Source: Neodontobutis hainanensis
Lineage: Eukaryota > Chordata > Actinopteri > Gobiiformes > Odontobutidae
Assembly (NCBI GenBank): GCA_024349245.1
Contig: JALDNG010000402.1
Span: 1 to 64,000, forward strand
Direction of reading: 5' to 3'
DNA: 64,000 bases
Below are positions 38,905 through 52,009 of the stretch, piece by piece (the stretch's first letter is position 1; every line of letters starts with the position of its first letter). The notes beneath the pieces were generated by a model. That model saw only the letters and a program-made list of their open reading frames with translations, was not told where the DNA came from and did not search any database. Made by a program: the position numbers and the translations under genes.

Positions 38905-39935
38905 ATACATGTAAGGTGGATTCATAAAATCATGATATGGTTCAAAATATGACGGTTAAGAAAAGTGGAAATATTTTGAGTTTGTAAAAACAATAACATG
39001 GTGAACTTAATTTTATGATTTTATTCAATAATCAGATAAAAATTAATTTTGAGTTTTTTCACATTTTTTCATGGAATTCAGTCACATTTAAATTACTTAA
39101 AACGAAGACATAAGCGAATACTCAAATAATTCATAAGAATACCTATTCTACTTTTCAATACAAAAAGCGCGTAAAAAATTCTGAAAAAACGATATCATAT
39201 TTTAAAAATATCAACTAGCTTTCAAATTTTTGCTTTATTTTTCAATTTGAGGATCATAAATCCTTGATATGGTTCAAAATATGACGGTTAAGAAAAGTGG
39301 AAATATTTGAGCTTGTAAAAACAGTAACATGGTATGAAATTTTGGTCATACTTTGTTTTTACAATAATCAGATAAAAAAATTAATTTTTGATCTTTTCAA
39401 ATTTTTTCATGGAATTCAGTTACATTTCAAAGTGATTAAAACGAACATAAGCGAATACTCAAATAATTCATAAATAATACCTTTTATACTTTTCAATACA
39501 AAAAGCGCGCAAAATTCTGAAAACGAAAATATGTAAAAAATATCAACTAGCTTTCGAAATTTTTTGCAGTTTTATACATGATGTAAAGGTGGTATTCTAT
39601 AAAATCCTTGATATGGTTCAAAATATGACGGTTAAGAAAAGTGGAAATATTTTGAGTTTGTAAAAACAATAACATGGTATTTGTAATTTTGTGATTTTTT
39701 TACAATAATCAGATAAAAAAATTAATTTTTGAGTTTTTTCAAATTTTTTCATGGAATTCAGTTACATTTAAAGTGATTAAAACGAACATAAGCGAATACT
39801 CAAATAATTCATAAATAATACCTATTCTACTTTTCAATACAAAAGCGCGCAAAATTCTGAAAACGAAAATATGTAAAAATATCAACTAGCTTTCGAAATT
39901 TTTGCTTTTATTTTTCAATTTGAGGATCATAAATG
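38905..39935. repeat. Three tandem copies of a repeat of about 335 bp
   Basis: The string GATATGGTTCAAAATATGAC begins at 38,934, 39,266 and 39,610, giving periods of 332 and 344 bp. Each copy continues with ATGACGGTTAAGAAAAGTGG, an AATAATCAGATAAAAA string, CATGGAATTCAGT, AAGCGAATACTCAAATAATTC, an AAAAGCGCG string and ATATCAACTAGCTTTC in the same order. Copies differ by scattered substitutions and many small changes in A or T run length. No copy is open in any frame. It looks like a short satellite array or the internal part of a tandemly repeated non-autonomous element. Confidence 0.85.
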
Positions 39936-41189
39936 CGAAATTTAGAGTTATATTTATATGATGATTTTTTCCATAACCTAAATAATGTTTTTGTCATACT
40001 AATTTGAATAGATATACTTTAATTTCATCTTGAACGATCTTTTCGATTTGGTTGAAGTTGTGGTATATCGATGAATTAACTTTTTGCATCACAAATTTTC
40101 ATTGTTAAGATTTTACAAGATTTTAATACAGTATCTAACACGAATAAAAAACATTTCAGGTAAAATCCACATAAAGGTCCAATTTTTTATCAAATTTTGG
40201 ATCTTAGCGATTAAAATTACGGCGATGATGTCATATTTATAGTATCTTCATAAATTCGTTACATTTATATATCGTGATCGCTTGAGCATGACAGGATAGT
40301 CTAAAATTTTAATGGTGTGAACCTTGAAGATTATTATATTTTTATGCATGAATGTTATATTTCAGAAATTTTGCTCTTGTGAAAATTTCTAAATGTTGAA
40401 AACGAGGGCTTCGACCATAAAAATATTTTACGGTCAATCTAAACTGGATTCCTAATTGTTTAAGATTGACGAGTATAAAAACTTAAACACGCTTAGTTTG
40501 TTTTGAGCTTTAACTTTTGTATTAAAAAATCTTCTGTCATGGTCATTGGTATTTGGTGAGAAATAGTGCCATTTTATCGGTCGTAAACTCTAAAAATCTG
40601 TAAATACCTATTGGGACAACAAGTTTTTTAAAATCTATGGAAAAAAACAAATATTTTGAATGATAAATTAAAAACATTCAAAAATTTTACTTTCTATTTT
40701 CTATAAATTAAGAAGTACGTATGTTTAAGGACTATTAAATTGTAAAAATTCAAGATCTTGCGATGATCTGAGTTAAAGGATTTTAATTTATTTTAAATTT
40801 GCATAAATTCAACATTTCTTTTCTTAAAATAATCAAAAACTGTTAATAGTTTCTTAATTTTAAAATTTTATAAAACTAGAGTTTTATTAATGTCTGTTTA
40901 AACTTGCAGCAAATTTAACATTCCATTCAATATTGTCGACCCATTTTTCTCATTGATGATTTGAGGTTCCTGTTGAAAGTAGATAGATTAGCGCCATATA
41001 TTCTGTCGACTATTGGGAAATAAAAGTATCTTCAAAAAGCTAAAGTATAATTTTCATATCTTTCGATCGTTTGGGAAGATTTATGTATCCTGCACCCTGT
41101 TTATTTCATAATCTAAATATATTTTTATACGAGCACAAAAATGTGCTTTTATTTCTCTCATTCGTATATCAACAGTTAGAGCCATATTA
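39936..41189. other. AT-rich intergenic stretch
   Basis: No coding or structured feature seen between the triple repeat and the transposase relic. Confidence 0.5.
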
Positions 41190-42060
41190 ATTATATAATG
41201 AATCCATGGATACGATCTTTCCCGATGATTTTGTATGGCTGGTCTGAATTTGTTCAGGCTCTCCCAGATTTTGGGCGATCGATACGCAGCTAAAAATTTT
41301 TATATTGAACATGGCCTTTTCCCAACATCAATTAAGCTCCGATTGTGTCAGTAAAACCAATTTATAACAGGAATAATATGAAATGTTGTGAATCGACATC
41401 TACGGCTTGTCCGCTGCTATAGAGATGCACTTACACAATATAAGTGATAGGCGAGTTAACTGGTTTGAAGATAGTAACATACAGATCAAAAAGGTTTAAA
41501 AATCTATCGAGTATAGATATTTATAACAACCTATTGTTTTACAAGAAACTATTCGTGTTCAGACTCAATGATCCAGGCCTCTATTTATTCCGAATGTACT
41601 AGCTCTGAGTTGATTGTCGATTGGAACACTATCTGCGTGGAAATATCCTGCGAACTAGTTAAACAGAACTTTAAATACTTGGTGTCCTTGGTTAACGGTT
41701 GAAATGGGTGAGGATAAATTCGGCAAGCGAAAACATAACCGTGGGGGGATCGCTGAAGGCGTTTAGATTTTAGTTGGTATTTAACGTGAAACTATAGAGT
41801 GTTTGCATATACAGATTCCACCTAGAGGTGCAAACACTCACATGTCCGTAATCGTAGAAAATGTCACGCTGAAACGACAGTCATGATAGGTTGTTTGAGG
41901 TTTTAGAGTTCTATACCGCTTGATGAGTTCAACCATCAACCATTAAAATCGTAGCCTCAATTTCGTTGACCCTCAAACTGCTGATCCCACGTAAGAAATA
42001 GAATCAACCCGGTGGCAGATCAAACGGCAATCGCCTGACATTCATACAAGAAATGAAAGA
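41190..42060 (+). pseudogene. Merlin/IS1595-like transposase relic
   Basis: Merlin elements are eukaryotic cut-and-paste transposons whose DDE domain (DDE_Tnp_IS1595, ISXO2-like) is shared with bacterial IS1016/IS1595. At 41,700-41,870 the plus strand reads EMGEDKFGKRKHNRGG then IAEGV, an ILVGI-type strand and, after two stops, CLHIQIPPRGANTHMSVI. This matches the family order ESLFGKRKYNRG, WVFGGIER and the following strands, with D or E at the first catalytic position of the family. At 41,949-41,992 RSLNFVDPQTADP matches the family's NHSVNFVDPETGAHT. An upstream FYIEHGLFPTSI piece fits the zinc-binding N-terminal part. At least four stops and frame changes show it is inactive. Terminal inverted repeats were not found. 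Confidence 0.7.
41797..41839. repeat. Inverted repeat inside the Merlin relic
   Basis: GAGTGTTTGC at 41,797-41,806 is the exact reverse complement of GCAAACACTC at 41,830-41,839, with a 23-nt spacer that itself contains a near-palindrome (ACCTAGAGGT). It lies within the transposase reading frame, so it is probably coincidental or secondary. Confidence 0.5.
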
Positions 42061-43981
42061 ATATTAATACTTTGGAAATATTTGTGGAAAAAATAGTTGA
42101 TCGAAAAAAAATGAGTCCATCAGAAAACTTTTTTAAATATCTATTAAAATCAAGGATTCTTTTTGATGATTTTTATAATAATAATGTGAATTTTAAATAT
42201 GTAAATTATAAGTCTTATTTTTTGCATTTTGTTCTTAATTAAAAATTCCATCAATATCTTCAGGAGATATCTTGTATGACAGTGATAAAAATACATCGCA
42301 ATGCGTTTCACACGATGATTTGCATCAGAATTATCAAGATATATCGACCAACATTTAATTTCCAACAGCCATCCGAATTCGTGTAAATCCGACGTTTAAA
42401 TGGTAAAATGTCACATAAATATAAGTTATATAAATTAAAAATGAGTTTTCCATCGAAATAAACTCAAAATGCATATTTTCGCCAAAAATGTAATTAAAAT
42501 ATTCATGTGTGCGCGCGCAAGTTTAAACTGAGTAAGCTCTGTTGAAAACGTTATACGAATGAGAGGGAAAGAATGACCACATTTATATGATCATCGAAAT
42601 GTACAACTTTAGAATATGTTAAAAAACAGGGTGCAGGATGCGGAAATCTTCTCATTTTCGTTTTTGCGCATGTATTAGACTTCTGTCACAAAATTAGAAT
42701 ATCAATTTATATAAACTTCGATTTACATGTACTTTTACACAACGATATAAACAAATTTAACAAAATGGAGTGGTGTTTGTTTATATATTAGATTCTTTTA
42801 ATGTTTTGGTTTAAGCTTATTTTTAATAATCCCAATATCGCAGCGAATCTAAATATCTTCAGATAAAATCAAAAAATTTATTAATTAACTTAGTTACTAT
42901 TAAAATGATTTACATGAACGTTATTATTGATCTGTAAAGGCAACGTGAACGCGGTTGCGCATGAGCGAGTTAACTGTGAATCAGAATATTTTTTCCCTTT
43001 ATAAATTTCACGAGAAAATAATCCTGGTTGTCAGGCTTAGACTAGTAATCAGAACAAGAATGATTACCACTCGATCTTGGTACAACAAGCATTAAACGTA
43101 AATCATAAAGTAATAAAGACCGGACAGATTTATCTATCAGAAGACAGATGGGTCCTTCGATTGTTATTTCCCCTGGTTGAATTCATAAAAAAGAACATAG
43201 CTACTGATGTTTTGCGTTTATAAAGTTATTTTTGTTATCCACGTTAGACATTAAAGCTTTTTTGAACTGGTTTGTTTCAATAATTTTTGCACTAGCATAA
43301 ATATGAGTTTGTGCTTCTTGATAATTTTAACTGTTTCTTGGTGGAAAATAGAATTCATATCATCATTTTTCAAAATGAATGGAAAGATACTATCCAGGAA
43401 AAGGGAATAAATATAAATTTTACGATTGCTTATAGAGTCATGTTGATAACGTTTTACGCTCTGCTTGCGGTTGAAATCGTTCTTTCTCTTTTTCATTTAA
43501 GCTTGAAAGCAGGCCATGGGTTTTTAATTGCCAAAGCCAAAATATGACTAAGATGGTAAACTTTATTTTTTTCAAAATAAAGACTGAAGTGATGTATGAA
43601 AAACAAACCGTTTATAACAAAATTTGGTGATATCTACACACAAAGTAGTAAAAAACAGTTAAAAAATATCTATTTTTTGTAATCGCGTGAGAACTCATCC
43701 AGGTCATGAATGTTCTTTGTTTTTAAAAATATACTTCAAACGCTATCACATTCAGCTTATTTTTACTCATAAAAATGAAATGTGATAAACTGTTTATAAA
43801 TATGAAAAGAATAAGAATAATTTATCATAAATATTACATTTTTGGTATGATCAGAGTTTTCGGGCAGCAGACTGATAACTCTTATGATAATTGACAGTGA
43901 TTGAATACATTTGGATTCTGCGCGTTTAGTTCCAACTTCTGGTGGTTGCACGCTTCATCATTTTTAAATTTGAGACCCAGA
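42061..43981. other. Intergenic upstream of FIP1
   Basis: Mostly AT-rich. Open frames at 43,251-43,547 on both strands (78 codons on plus, ending ALLAVEIVLSLFHLSL-like hydrophobic) could be an exon, but I have no family match and no supporting join. Confidence 0.4.
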
Positions 43982-45258
43982 ATGAATCAGGACTCTTCAT
44001 TAGATCATCAAAATTTTGCGTGCGTGATTTTCTAATGTTAGAAACAACGATTTCGAGTTTAATGATATCTATCCGGATGAAGCGATTCAGGATGAAATGC
44101 CAACAGCGTGTCAAGCCCAAACAGACGAGAATAACCCAGAACAGAATGCTCAGAGAGCTCAAGACGTCAGTACAGAAGAGGAGGACGACGACGATATCGA
44201 AATTACACTTTCGAATTCAGCCAATAGAGGGTAAGGCCCATCCTGTAAAATAGCAACCTGATGGGCCCAAATTCAATGTCTGCTGTTACTACAACTTTAA
44301 AAGCCCCTAAACCTGGTTTTTTTATCAATTAATATTTAGCGGTCGTCTTGACAGCAGCATTTAACAATCCTCTCTTGAAGGCCTCAGACTTGGACGAAAC
44401 ATCTCTAGCCACCAACTACCCTATTTTCGAGTATGACATCGAGAAGGGTGATAAGCCATGGAAAAAACCTGGCGCCGATATTTCAGACTATTTTAACTAT
44501 GGTTTCAACGAAGAAACGTGGAAACTATACTGCGAAAAACAGCGTAAATTCAGAATAGAAACGGCTTCTATGCGAAGAATGTTTGGTGAGACTGTTCCAA
44601 ATCAACCCGACTTTCCTCACATAGATCCATCTCCAATTATCATACCGCCAGAAGTAAATCCGCCTTTGGTTCAAAACATCCAGAATCCTGGTAATTTTTA
44701 AAAATTGTTGAGTTTTTTTTGCACCACCCCCTTTCCAACTCCCACCTGGGATGAACCTGAACCTGACTCCTGAAATGGCAAGTTCAATTGCTGAGGTTGG
44801 CATCCCAGCTTGGGTTGCCACCGAGCTTTTTGTCCACTCTTCCGCCGCTTCCTGGCTGCATGCCTCCGGGCATAAACTCACAGCCACTTTTCCCACCAAT
44901 TTTCGGAAATCTTGGAGGGCCGCCACAAGTTCCTGATGTGGCAACAGCAGCGTCTTGTATTGACCTTGATTTTATCTAGGCGAGCCTCCTCCTCCCCCCA
45001 TGAAGTAACCCTATCCACGATTTAGAAAACCTGATTCTTCAACCAGTGAAAAAGAACCATCTACTCGCACAAACGATAAAAAGGAATCCTCCGCACATGC
45101 GTCTTCTAGATCAAAATCTAGACGTGATCCTGATCCTTCGAGAGATAAATCACGAGAGCGCGACAGAACAAAAAATCGGAACCGAAGATCACGCTCTGGC
45201 GAAAAGATACATAGAGTAACAACTTGTTTGTAAATAATAGGATAGAAGGGCTCGTTAA
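43982..45258 (+). CDS. FIP1L1: FIP1-like pre-mRNA 3'-end processing factor (CPSF subunit)
   Basis: FIP1 links poly(A) polymerase to the cleavage and polyadenylation machinery. Nine exons give an unbroken 361-residue frame: 43,982-44,019; 44,042-44,230; 44,254-44,315; 44,340-44,690; 44,713-44,777; 44,809-44,956; 44,980-45,004; 45,026-45,215; 45,241-45,258. Introns are 22, 23, 24, 22, 31, 23, 21 and 25 nt; the 31-nt one uses a GC donor (gcaagt). Residues about 60-70 are the acidic poly(A)-polymerase-binding stretch (EEEDDDDIEITL, human DDDDVQVTI). Residues 134-164 are the Fip1 motif (DKPWKKPGADISDYFNYGF then EETWKLYCEKQ). A Pro-rich region follows (PPPFQLPPG, LGLPPSFLSTLPPLPG), then an Arg/Asp/Ser-rich tail (SRSKSRRD, SRERDRTKNRNRRSRS). 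This order is diagnostic of metazoan FIP1. Confidence 0.95.
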
Positions 45259-47627
45259 CATCTATTAAATTGATTTTCTTTGTTGTATAATTTTCTGTTT
45301 TATACGTTAATTTTTCATTAACCCTCAGCTAAATCTGTATTTAATTAAATTTTGTCACTATTTTCGTTTGCATCACAAGATTTTCAATCCCAATTTTGAA
45401 TCGATAAATTTTGTGAAGAAAGTTTGAATTGATGTAATAAATTGAAGAATATTTCTTTTGTCGAAATTACCGTTACAACGGAGATGTGCATTGAACTTTT
45501 TCAACCTTAAGATAATTTTAGGTTTTGTGAGAAAATTTGAGCTTTCAGATGGCCCATATTTCTAAAATGATCGAGTTATTTGCACTTTTTGAAGTTAGCT
45601 TTCCTTGTTGATGTTTGCTTCACATAAATTCATTGTATCTTTCTACAGTGTTATATTTTCGGACAAAATGTCGTCATCATTCATACTTCGAGAACTTTTT
45701 TTCTGACTGATAGATTATAAATTTTAATATATGAATTGATTTTGAGCATTGATTGGGGTTTTGCGTTATGTAAACTTCTAATAAAACGAAAGCGTTCATT
45801 TTTATACCCACAAAATTGTTTCAAACATGAAGAAGTATCTGTATTTTTAACGAATCTAAAATTATCAAATCCAAGAGTCAAAGTTTTTCACATTTGAAGA
45901 CGTCAAGTTTTTCAACAATTCAATTTTAAAAAAGCTATTTTTCTTACATTTCAATTAGTCAAAGTTTTAATACTGTGCTTTCTTTTCGGTCAATTTTAAG
46001 CTGCCCCGCCGATTTTGAACAGACGAATACCCGCGAAAATTCGAGTTTAGAAATTTGTTGTTTTTAAGGCGGTTAAATAATAAAGTCATATATTTTCAAA
46101 AGTAATCAATCACGAAAATATAACAGTGAAAATTAAAAATAAGTAGATATTTTTATTATCGTCGTTTTTATGGACTCTATTTTCACTGGAGAATTTCGTA
46201 TTACCTTTCTCATGAAAGATCGAAAAAGCTATATCTATTAAACACCAGCTAATCAGGTGGCATATTTATCCAGAGAAAGAATTTATCAGGATCGACTACA
46301 CAATCGTGTTTTAAAACAATTTCGACAAAGCTTTGCAATAAAATTTCCATGAAAATCGAAAAGGTTAATATAATATGTTTCAACGTCCGTCATAAGTTAC
46401 TTTCATATGATTTTGCTCGTTGTCCTAATAGTAAAGGACTTTTGGACAGGGCGGTATTGGTGATGTAATAACCTACATTTATAATTTTCTAAGGTAAAAA
46501 TGAAGGTACGCGTATAAAACTAATTGAAATAAAAGCAAAAAATCACGTTTTATGTGCCATTGTTATTCATAGTCGGTGAAACCAACATCGAGGGTTTTAC
46601 GAAAAAAATACTTTTAAAAGCTCAATTTTTCTAATTTTTATAGTTGAGCTAAATTTCACCGATATTTTATCAAATGGCCATCTAGACATAAAAGAGCAAC
46701 TGGAAGTTCCAATAAATAGTTTAACTAACAAAGGGTCATTCAGAAATGAGTTCATTGACCAAATATCTCATAACTACACGCTCTGATATAAAATAAAATT
46801 TTAACTAAAAGGTAGAGCAATTTAAAATATAAAACGCAGTCAATGTTATCTCATTTACGACATGACTCGTCCAAAATACTTCTTGTTAAACATACGTAAA
46901 CAAGTCTAAAAGATTTTTTGCTCTAGATATGCAAAAAACAAAAGTTCAGTGTATTGCGATGTTCTATTCTACGATTTCGGGTCCAATCAGCGCATTTTAG
47001 ATGAAAATACAAACAGAAATTTAAGCTCAAAAATTTGAAAAATAGATGTAAACTAATTCAAGACGTTCACTAAAATTTATAATACACCCTAAAAAAGTTG
47101 TCCATTGTATTTTCATTGAGCCCATAACTTACTTCCCAATACTGCATAAAAAATATCATAATTGTTTTCAACATTCCAAAATCATCATGAAGAGTAAAAA
47201 AATAAAATGTTTCTCGTATGAATGGAGAACACCCAAAGGTCTTTTTAATAATATCAACTTCCAGCACAAAAATAACGTTCTATGCTAGTTTGCCAGTGCT
47301 CCTACAATTCGAAACTCGAGAACATTTTTTCTTTTAAAATCGTCGGTCAATGAATGCTCAAAATAAAATTTGATTTTAACTCTGTACTAGAGGCCGTGAA
47401 ATCAAGATCTTTTCCCAATAATTAACTTTCTTAAAAACTTAGAATGAAATAAAGTAAGTCTAATTTGTTGAACACATCCAATTTTTGAATGAATAACACA
47501 TAAATTCAAAACAGTGATAAAAATGAAAGAAAAACTTATCATCAAGTGTATTGGGAAATGTTCTTGCTCGTAAAATATCTTAATTATGTCAAAGTGATAT
47601 ATTTACCAAACTGCATCTTCTATTTAG
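45259..47627. other. Intergenic, nothing recognised
   Basis: AT-rich DNA. The longest open frames (45,681-45,881 and 47,070-47,267, minus) have low-complexity composition and no family match. Confidence 0.5.
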
Positions 47628-47713
47628 GAAGCAAGCTATGAAACCACTCAAAATGCCGCCAGAGTTTGTGCGTCTGCGTATTTTGATGATGTTTTGAGAC
47701 TACAGAAACTTCA
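47628..47713 (+). CDS. Possible isolated exon
   Basis: After a good acceptor (ctatttag) at 47,620-47,627, about 29 codons read EASYETTQNAARVCASAYF and then DDVLRLQKLH before a TAA. Composition is unlike the surrounding DNA and looks coding. A second open run near 47,830-47,900 might follow. No gene model can be built and the product is not recognised. Confidence 0.25.
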
Positions 47714-50639
47714 TTAACTCAGCCTTACCATCATTCCTTATCTTATCGACGTACCATTTTAAGGATCAAATCAAGATTATTATCTTATCAAAGTTAGTCA
47801 AAGGGATATTTGTTCTTTTGTTCAAAGAAGGTACGGCTTACTTCGGCTAACAACGTCTTCGAGCTCGTGCATTTATCGCATGACCTTTGAATTATAAGGC
47901 CTCATCGTTTTTTGACCTCTCATTATGATGGTTAAAGGTATTTGAAAATTAAAATTGTCTTTTGGAATCGATTCCGACATTTTAAATAATTTGTGATCGG
48001 GGTAAACACACGATGGTTTTCAAGATACAATCTTATCAATTACTTTTTACTTGCGCAAGTCTATGTATTTTCAAAAAATATTTTGCTGGTTACCACAAGG
48101 TAGTTTTTATTTGTAACATAGAAGTGATGTGTGCTTATGAACCTGCTATATCTTTAACACCAAAAAAGTAAATACGACACTAAGATGTCCAGTTTAAAAA
48201 GAACTGTAGTATTAGAAATTAACTTTTTATGCTTTTTATTTGACAAAAATAAATTGTAAATTTTATGTGTTTAAAGAATATTCATGGATAAAAAAATAAA
48301 AATAATATAACACCTAACATCAAATCTTTCCAACAACATTCAAGCATTTTTTTCAAGTATAAACGTCAGGCAATTTCCTTACTTGAATGGATTTTCTTGG
48401 AGTACTCTATATGGATTATTTTCCTGCTACTTTGATTCTGCAGTTACATCATAAGAATGAACTTTCCAAAGTCATTGATTCCAGTGGTGTGTAAAGGTAA
48501 TTAGATGTGATGAGATATTATAACGACCAGCTGATCCCAAAATATCAAAAAAATAGTTTTTTATGACAATAATCTGAATGAAATTTATCGCCTTCCTTAT
48601 CAGGTTTTTTTATTGAGAAAGGGGACTAAAACTCTTGAGGATATTTTTCTAGAGACGATGACGCGTATTTATCAGCGCAAACAGATCTGAAACTTAATTT
48701 TTAACAGTTCAGCGCTTCACCTCCATAAGGCATTCCTGTACAAGTTGTTCTCATGTCGAGTAATTTGAAAGTCTTACTCATTAAAAACTTCACCATATCC
48801 TCTTTCAAATATAGTGATTTGATATTTTGCCAAAATATTTTTACATTATGTTTATGCTTTATCGACTTCAAAAGTGTGAGAGCTGTTTCAAAATAACGAA
48901 TTCGACAGTTCGCCGCTTTAAATGGACGGACTTTCCCCGCTTCTGTTATCCGATATGAGAACCCTTTAAAAATTAGTATTTGTGAGTTTTATTTTGCACC
49001 CTTATTCGTCTCTTTTTGCATTATTAATTTCTTAGATTATACTTTTGATTATTTTTCTGCCTCTATAATTTTCTATTGAAATCGATTTTTCCAACGGATC
49101 GTAATAGGACATCTGTAACGGTATTTTTATTTCATTGTGTGAAAATCATGCGATAAATATTGTCATGATCCCAGGATTCCAGGATTCGCTTAACATGTTT
49201 ATCGATGTGATCTTTCCTCACCACTAAAGATGTTTACGAGGTGTGATCAGTGAGAGTAATATAAAATTTTCATTCAAACTTCCATGATTTTTTAGATTTT
49301 TAATTAAATGACAAGACACTCTCTGTTAATGTTTAATAATTTATTACTGAAATAAATGAATTCAAATCTGATTGAAACTTAAATATGATCATTAATTTAT
49401 TCCAAAACTACTCGTATGAAGTATCATAAACACATAAATGGCGTAGAAAGGTATTTAATGAAATGGGAAACAGATAAACGAATAATTTTACATAAAATAA
49501 ATATTTTAAAAAATTAGGCGCCTTTTACCCCTATCAACTATGCATCTTTATAAGGAAAATCATAAGCCGTACTGCACGATGTATATAGTTCAGTTCTTAA
49601 TGAAAAGAACATCGTAGCGATAGCTTTGTACTGATTACTATCAACCTTTTTCTTGATCAATTTTTTTGAATTTTTAACGGGTTCAGAGTTTGATTTTTTA
49701 GGTTCATTGTCCATTTTTAAAAAATATCTAACGTATTAAATATCGGTTTTAGAGAATTCCGATTCCGAATTCTTTAAGAGGTTTGTGAATTCAATGTTTG
49801 TATTTTAAATGAAAGCGACAAGATTATTTTTTATCTGAGTACGCAGTGGTATTCTTTACACTTGTTAGTATCCTGGAAATTAGTTTCTCAAGTTTGTCAA
49901 AAATTCTCTTTTTCTATCAAAGCAGAAAAATATTATGATTTTTGTCAAGGTTCAGATGAGAAAGGGATTTATACCGGTGAACTGTCATCGAACACTTCTT
50001 CCCCATAGTCATGGAGGTAGATAACATCATAGAGTTTAAGATACTCCAATTAATCTAAGATTAAAAAAGTATTTGTAGATAGATAGGCGTCAGATATTGA
50101 GTCTTCGTTCTGATTTCTATTGTCTACACATCTTTTATAAGACCCAACTTCAACTTTGACAATTTGAGACAATCATAAATCATGATAACATTCAATAATT
50201 ACGTTTTCTAAAATGCTGTAAAATTTATCGATGAATAAGTCTCAAAGATGGAACGAAACTTTATGTATTTTGGATTTTTCAAAACTGCTTGGTTGGGAAA
50301 TTTGTGAAAAGGTACGTGTAATTTTTTCTGCATAACCAAGGCTTAAGTTTTTTAATGAAATGCCATCTAAATATTGAGCCAGGAGCATTTCAATTTCAGA
50401 GTTTTGTGCAAGGTAATGATCTTCAGTCCTCAGTACCAGATGAGAATAGAGATTTGATTATGAATAAAATCAAACGATAACCTACCAATCACAAAAAAGG
50501 CTTATCCTAGGTTTATCCAACCTTCGACTTTTTTAGATCAAGGATGAGTAAAACCTATTTAAACATGTTACGAAGAAAGTTTTCGTCAATTTAAGTTTTT
50601 CGGTGAGACTCGCCAATATTTTCACCTTTCGGCACCCTC
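47714..50639. other. Intergenic, low coding potential
   Basis: Patches of slightly higher GC occur near 48,900-48,960 and 49,960-50,050, but no consistent frame was found. Confidence 0.45.
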
Positions 50640-50984
50640 ATCCACCTGTAAATCTCCGGTGTCGGGTTTTTTAGCAATCCTGAATACTAAAAACCTCACT
50701 CTCTCATCGTCTGTATCGGGAGACGTACCTCTGAGGCGTAGGTTACTTTGGAACTAACGAGGTCTCTTCTCGGGAAGACTCCTGATAGCTGCCATTCTTA
50801 TTCCGTCACACTAAGTTAGAAATGTCTACTTCACCGCGTGGCTCATTGAGGGCTCTCCGTTCCCCACCGGGGAAGTCTCGTCTAAACAGACATAAAATCG
50901 TACAAATCCTTGAAAACAAAAAATTAGTTGTTACGTTAAATTTCTTCGTTTGGCGGAAAATTTTACCTTCTACTATTATATCTT
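50640..50984 (-). CDS. Unidentified gene, three joined exons
   Basis: GC is raised. Three minus-strand blocks keep frame across two canonical micro-introns: 50,984-50,812; intron 50,789-50,811 (23 nt, gtgtg...cag); 50,788-50,700; intron 50,680-50,699 (20 nt, gtgag...cag); 50,679 to about 50,640. The first exon contains RRDFPGGERRALNEPRGEV, the second VFPRRDLVSSKVTYASEVRL, the third IAKKPDTGDLQVDEGAE. An acceptor (tttaag) precedes the first block, so at least one 5' exon is missing, and the 3' end is unclear. I do not recognise the protein. The plus strand is also open over the first block (an ATG at 50,822 begins MSTSPRGSLRALRSPPGK), which leaves some doubt about the strand. Confidence 0.45.
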
Positions 50985-52009
50985 CTTAAATGATGTAGTT
51001 ATTAAGAAATAATCTAATGATTATCTAAACGGTAATTTTTCCACTTTCAAAGGAGTAGATGAAACAGAAGCACCTTTATCAAAAAGTTCACGATTTTAAA
51101 TATCACTCTGATATGTGGGTTCGTTGTAGATAAAATTTAGTGTAAAAAATAACCAAAGTGTAATTTTCATAAGAACGTAATTTATTTATCGACATTTTTT
51201 CTAAGTGTTCCGTCATTTGCGATTGAAAAAACGGACTATATTCAAGTACTCTGATGTTTTACCACCATGATTGCAACCTTTTATTCATTCCTTTTGGTTC
51301 TCTTTTGGTCTTTGAACTGTGTTAAATCACAATATGCCTTGGTCCCTTTTTGATTTATTCTGATTTGTTTATGAACGATCGTGTTTCACCTTCCAAAACC
51401 ACCTTTTAAAAAATTGGAACCTTCAGCTTTTGTTTGAAAAACAGTAGCCATATTATAACTTTATTCATAAGTAGAGAAAGAAACTTGAGCCAGTTCTGTG
51501 AGATCGACTGAAGTCGCTATGTTCACACTTCGAAGAATGGAGAAATATGTTTTATAACTGAACTGTGTTGCGTCTGTGGGCAACCAAATCCATACCATGT
51601 TTTAAACAATCTTGTTTCTTAGTTGAGGTGAATTTTTTTATTTTTAAATTATAATCGAGAGGGTCAGATCCAACAGGAAGGGTGAGATGTTCAATCATCT
51701 TTATGGCGCTGATATTTCGTCAAATGATAATTTGGGTGATCTTATAAGAGTAAAAATTTACTGCAGATTCGAGGGATGCTGTACATCCCTTAAGGTTTTA
51801 TAATTTTTCAAGCTTTGTTACTTCACCATGGAGATAGGCTGATTATTTCGGCTTTGATAGCCTCGCCTCGACCACTTACTGGTGAGTAGGTCAAAATTGA
51901 ACACACATTCACCTATGTTTGAATCTTTTGTATAAATGCCGGTTTATGTTCTCTCACGGTTATCTCTAAATATATTTGATGAGACAGATCCTACTTTTAA
52001 TCTAACCAC
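50985..52009. other. Intergenic, nothing firm
   Basis: No frame of note. The 51,480-51,900 part has slightly raised GC but no readable protein. Confidence 0.45.

Noticed and set aside
41190..42060. Bacterial IS element or contamination, suggested by IS1595-like transposase
   Set aside because: The copy is decayed within AT-rich DNA like the rest of the window, and eukaryotic Merlin elements carry the same domain.
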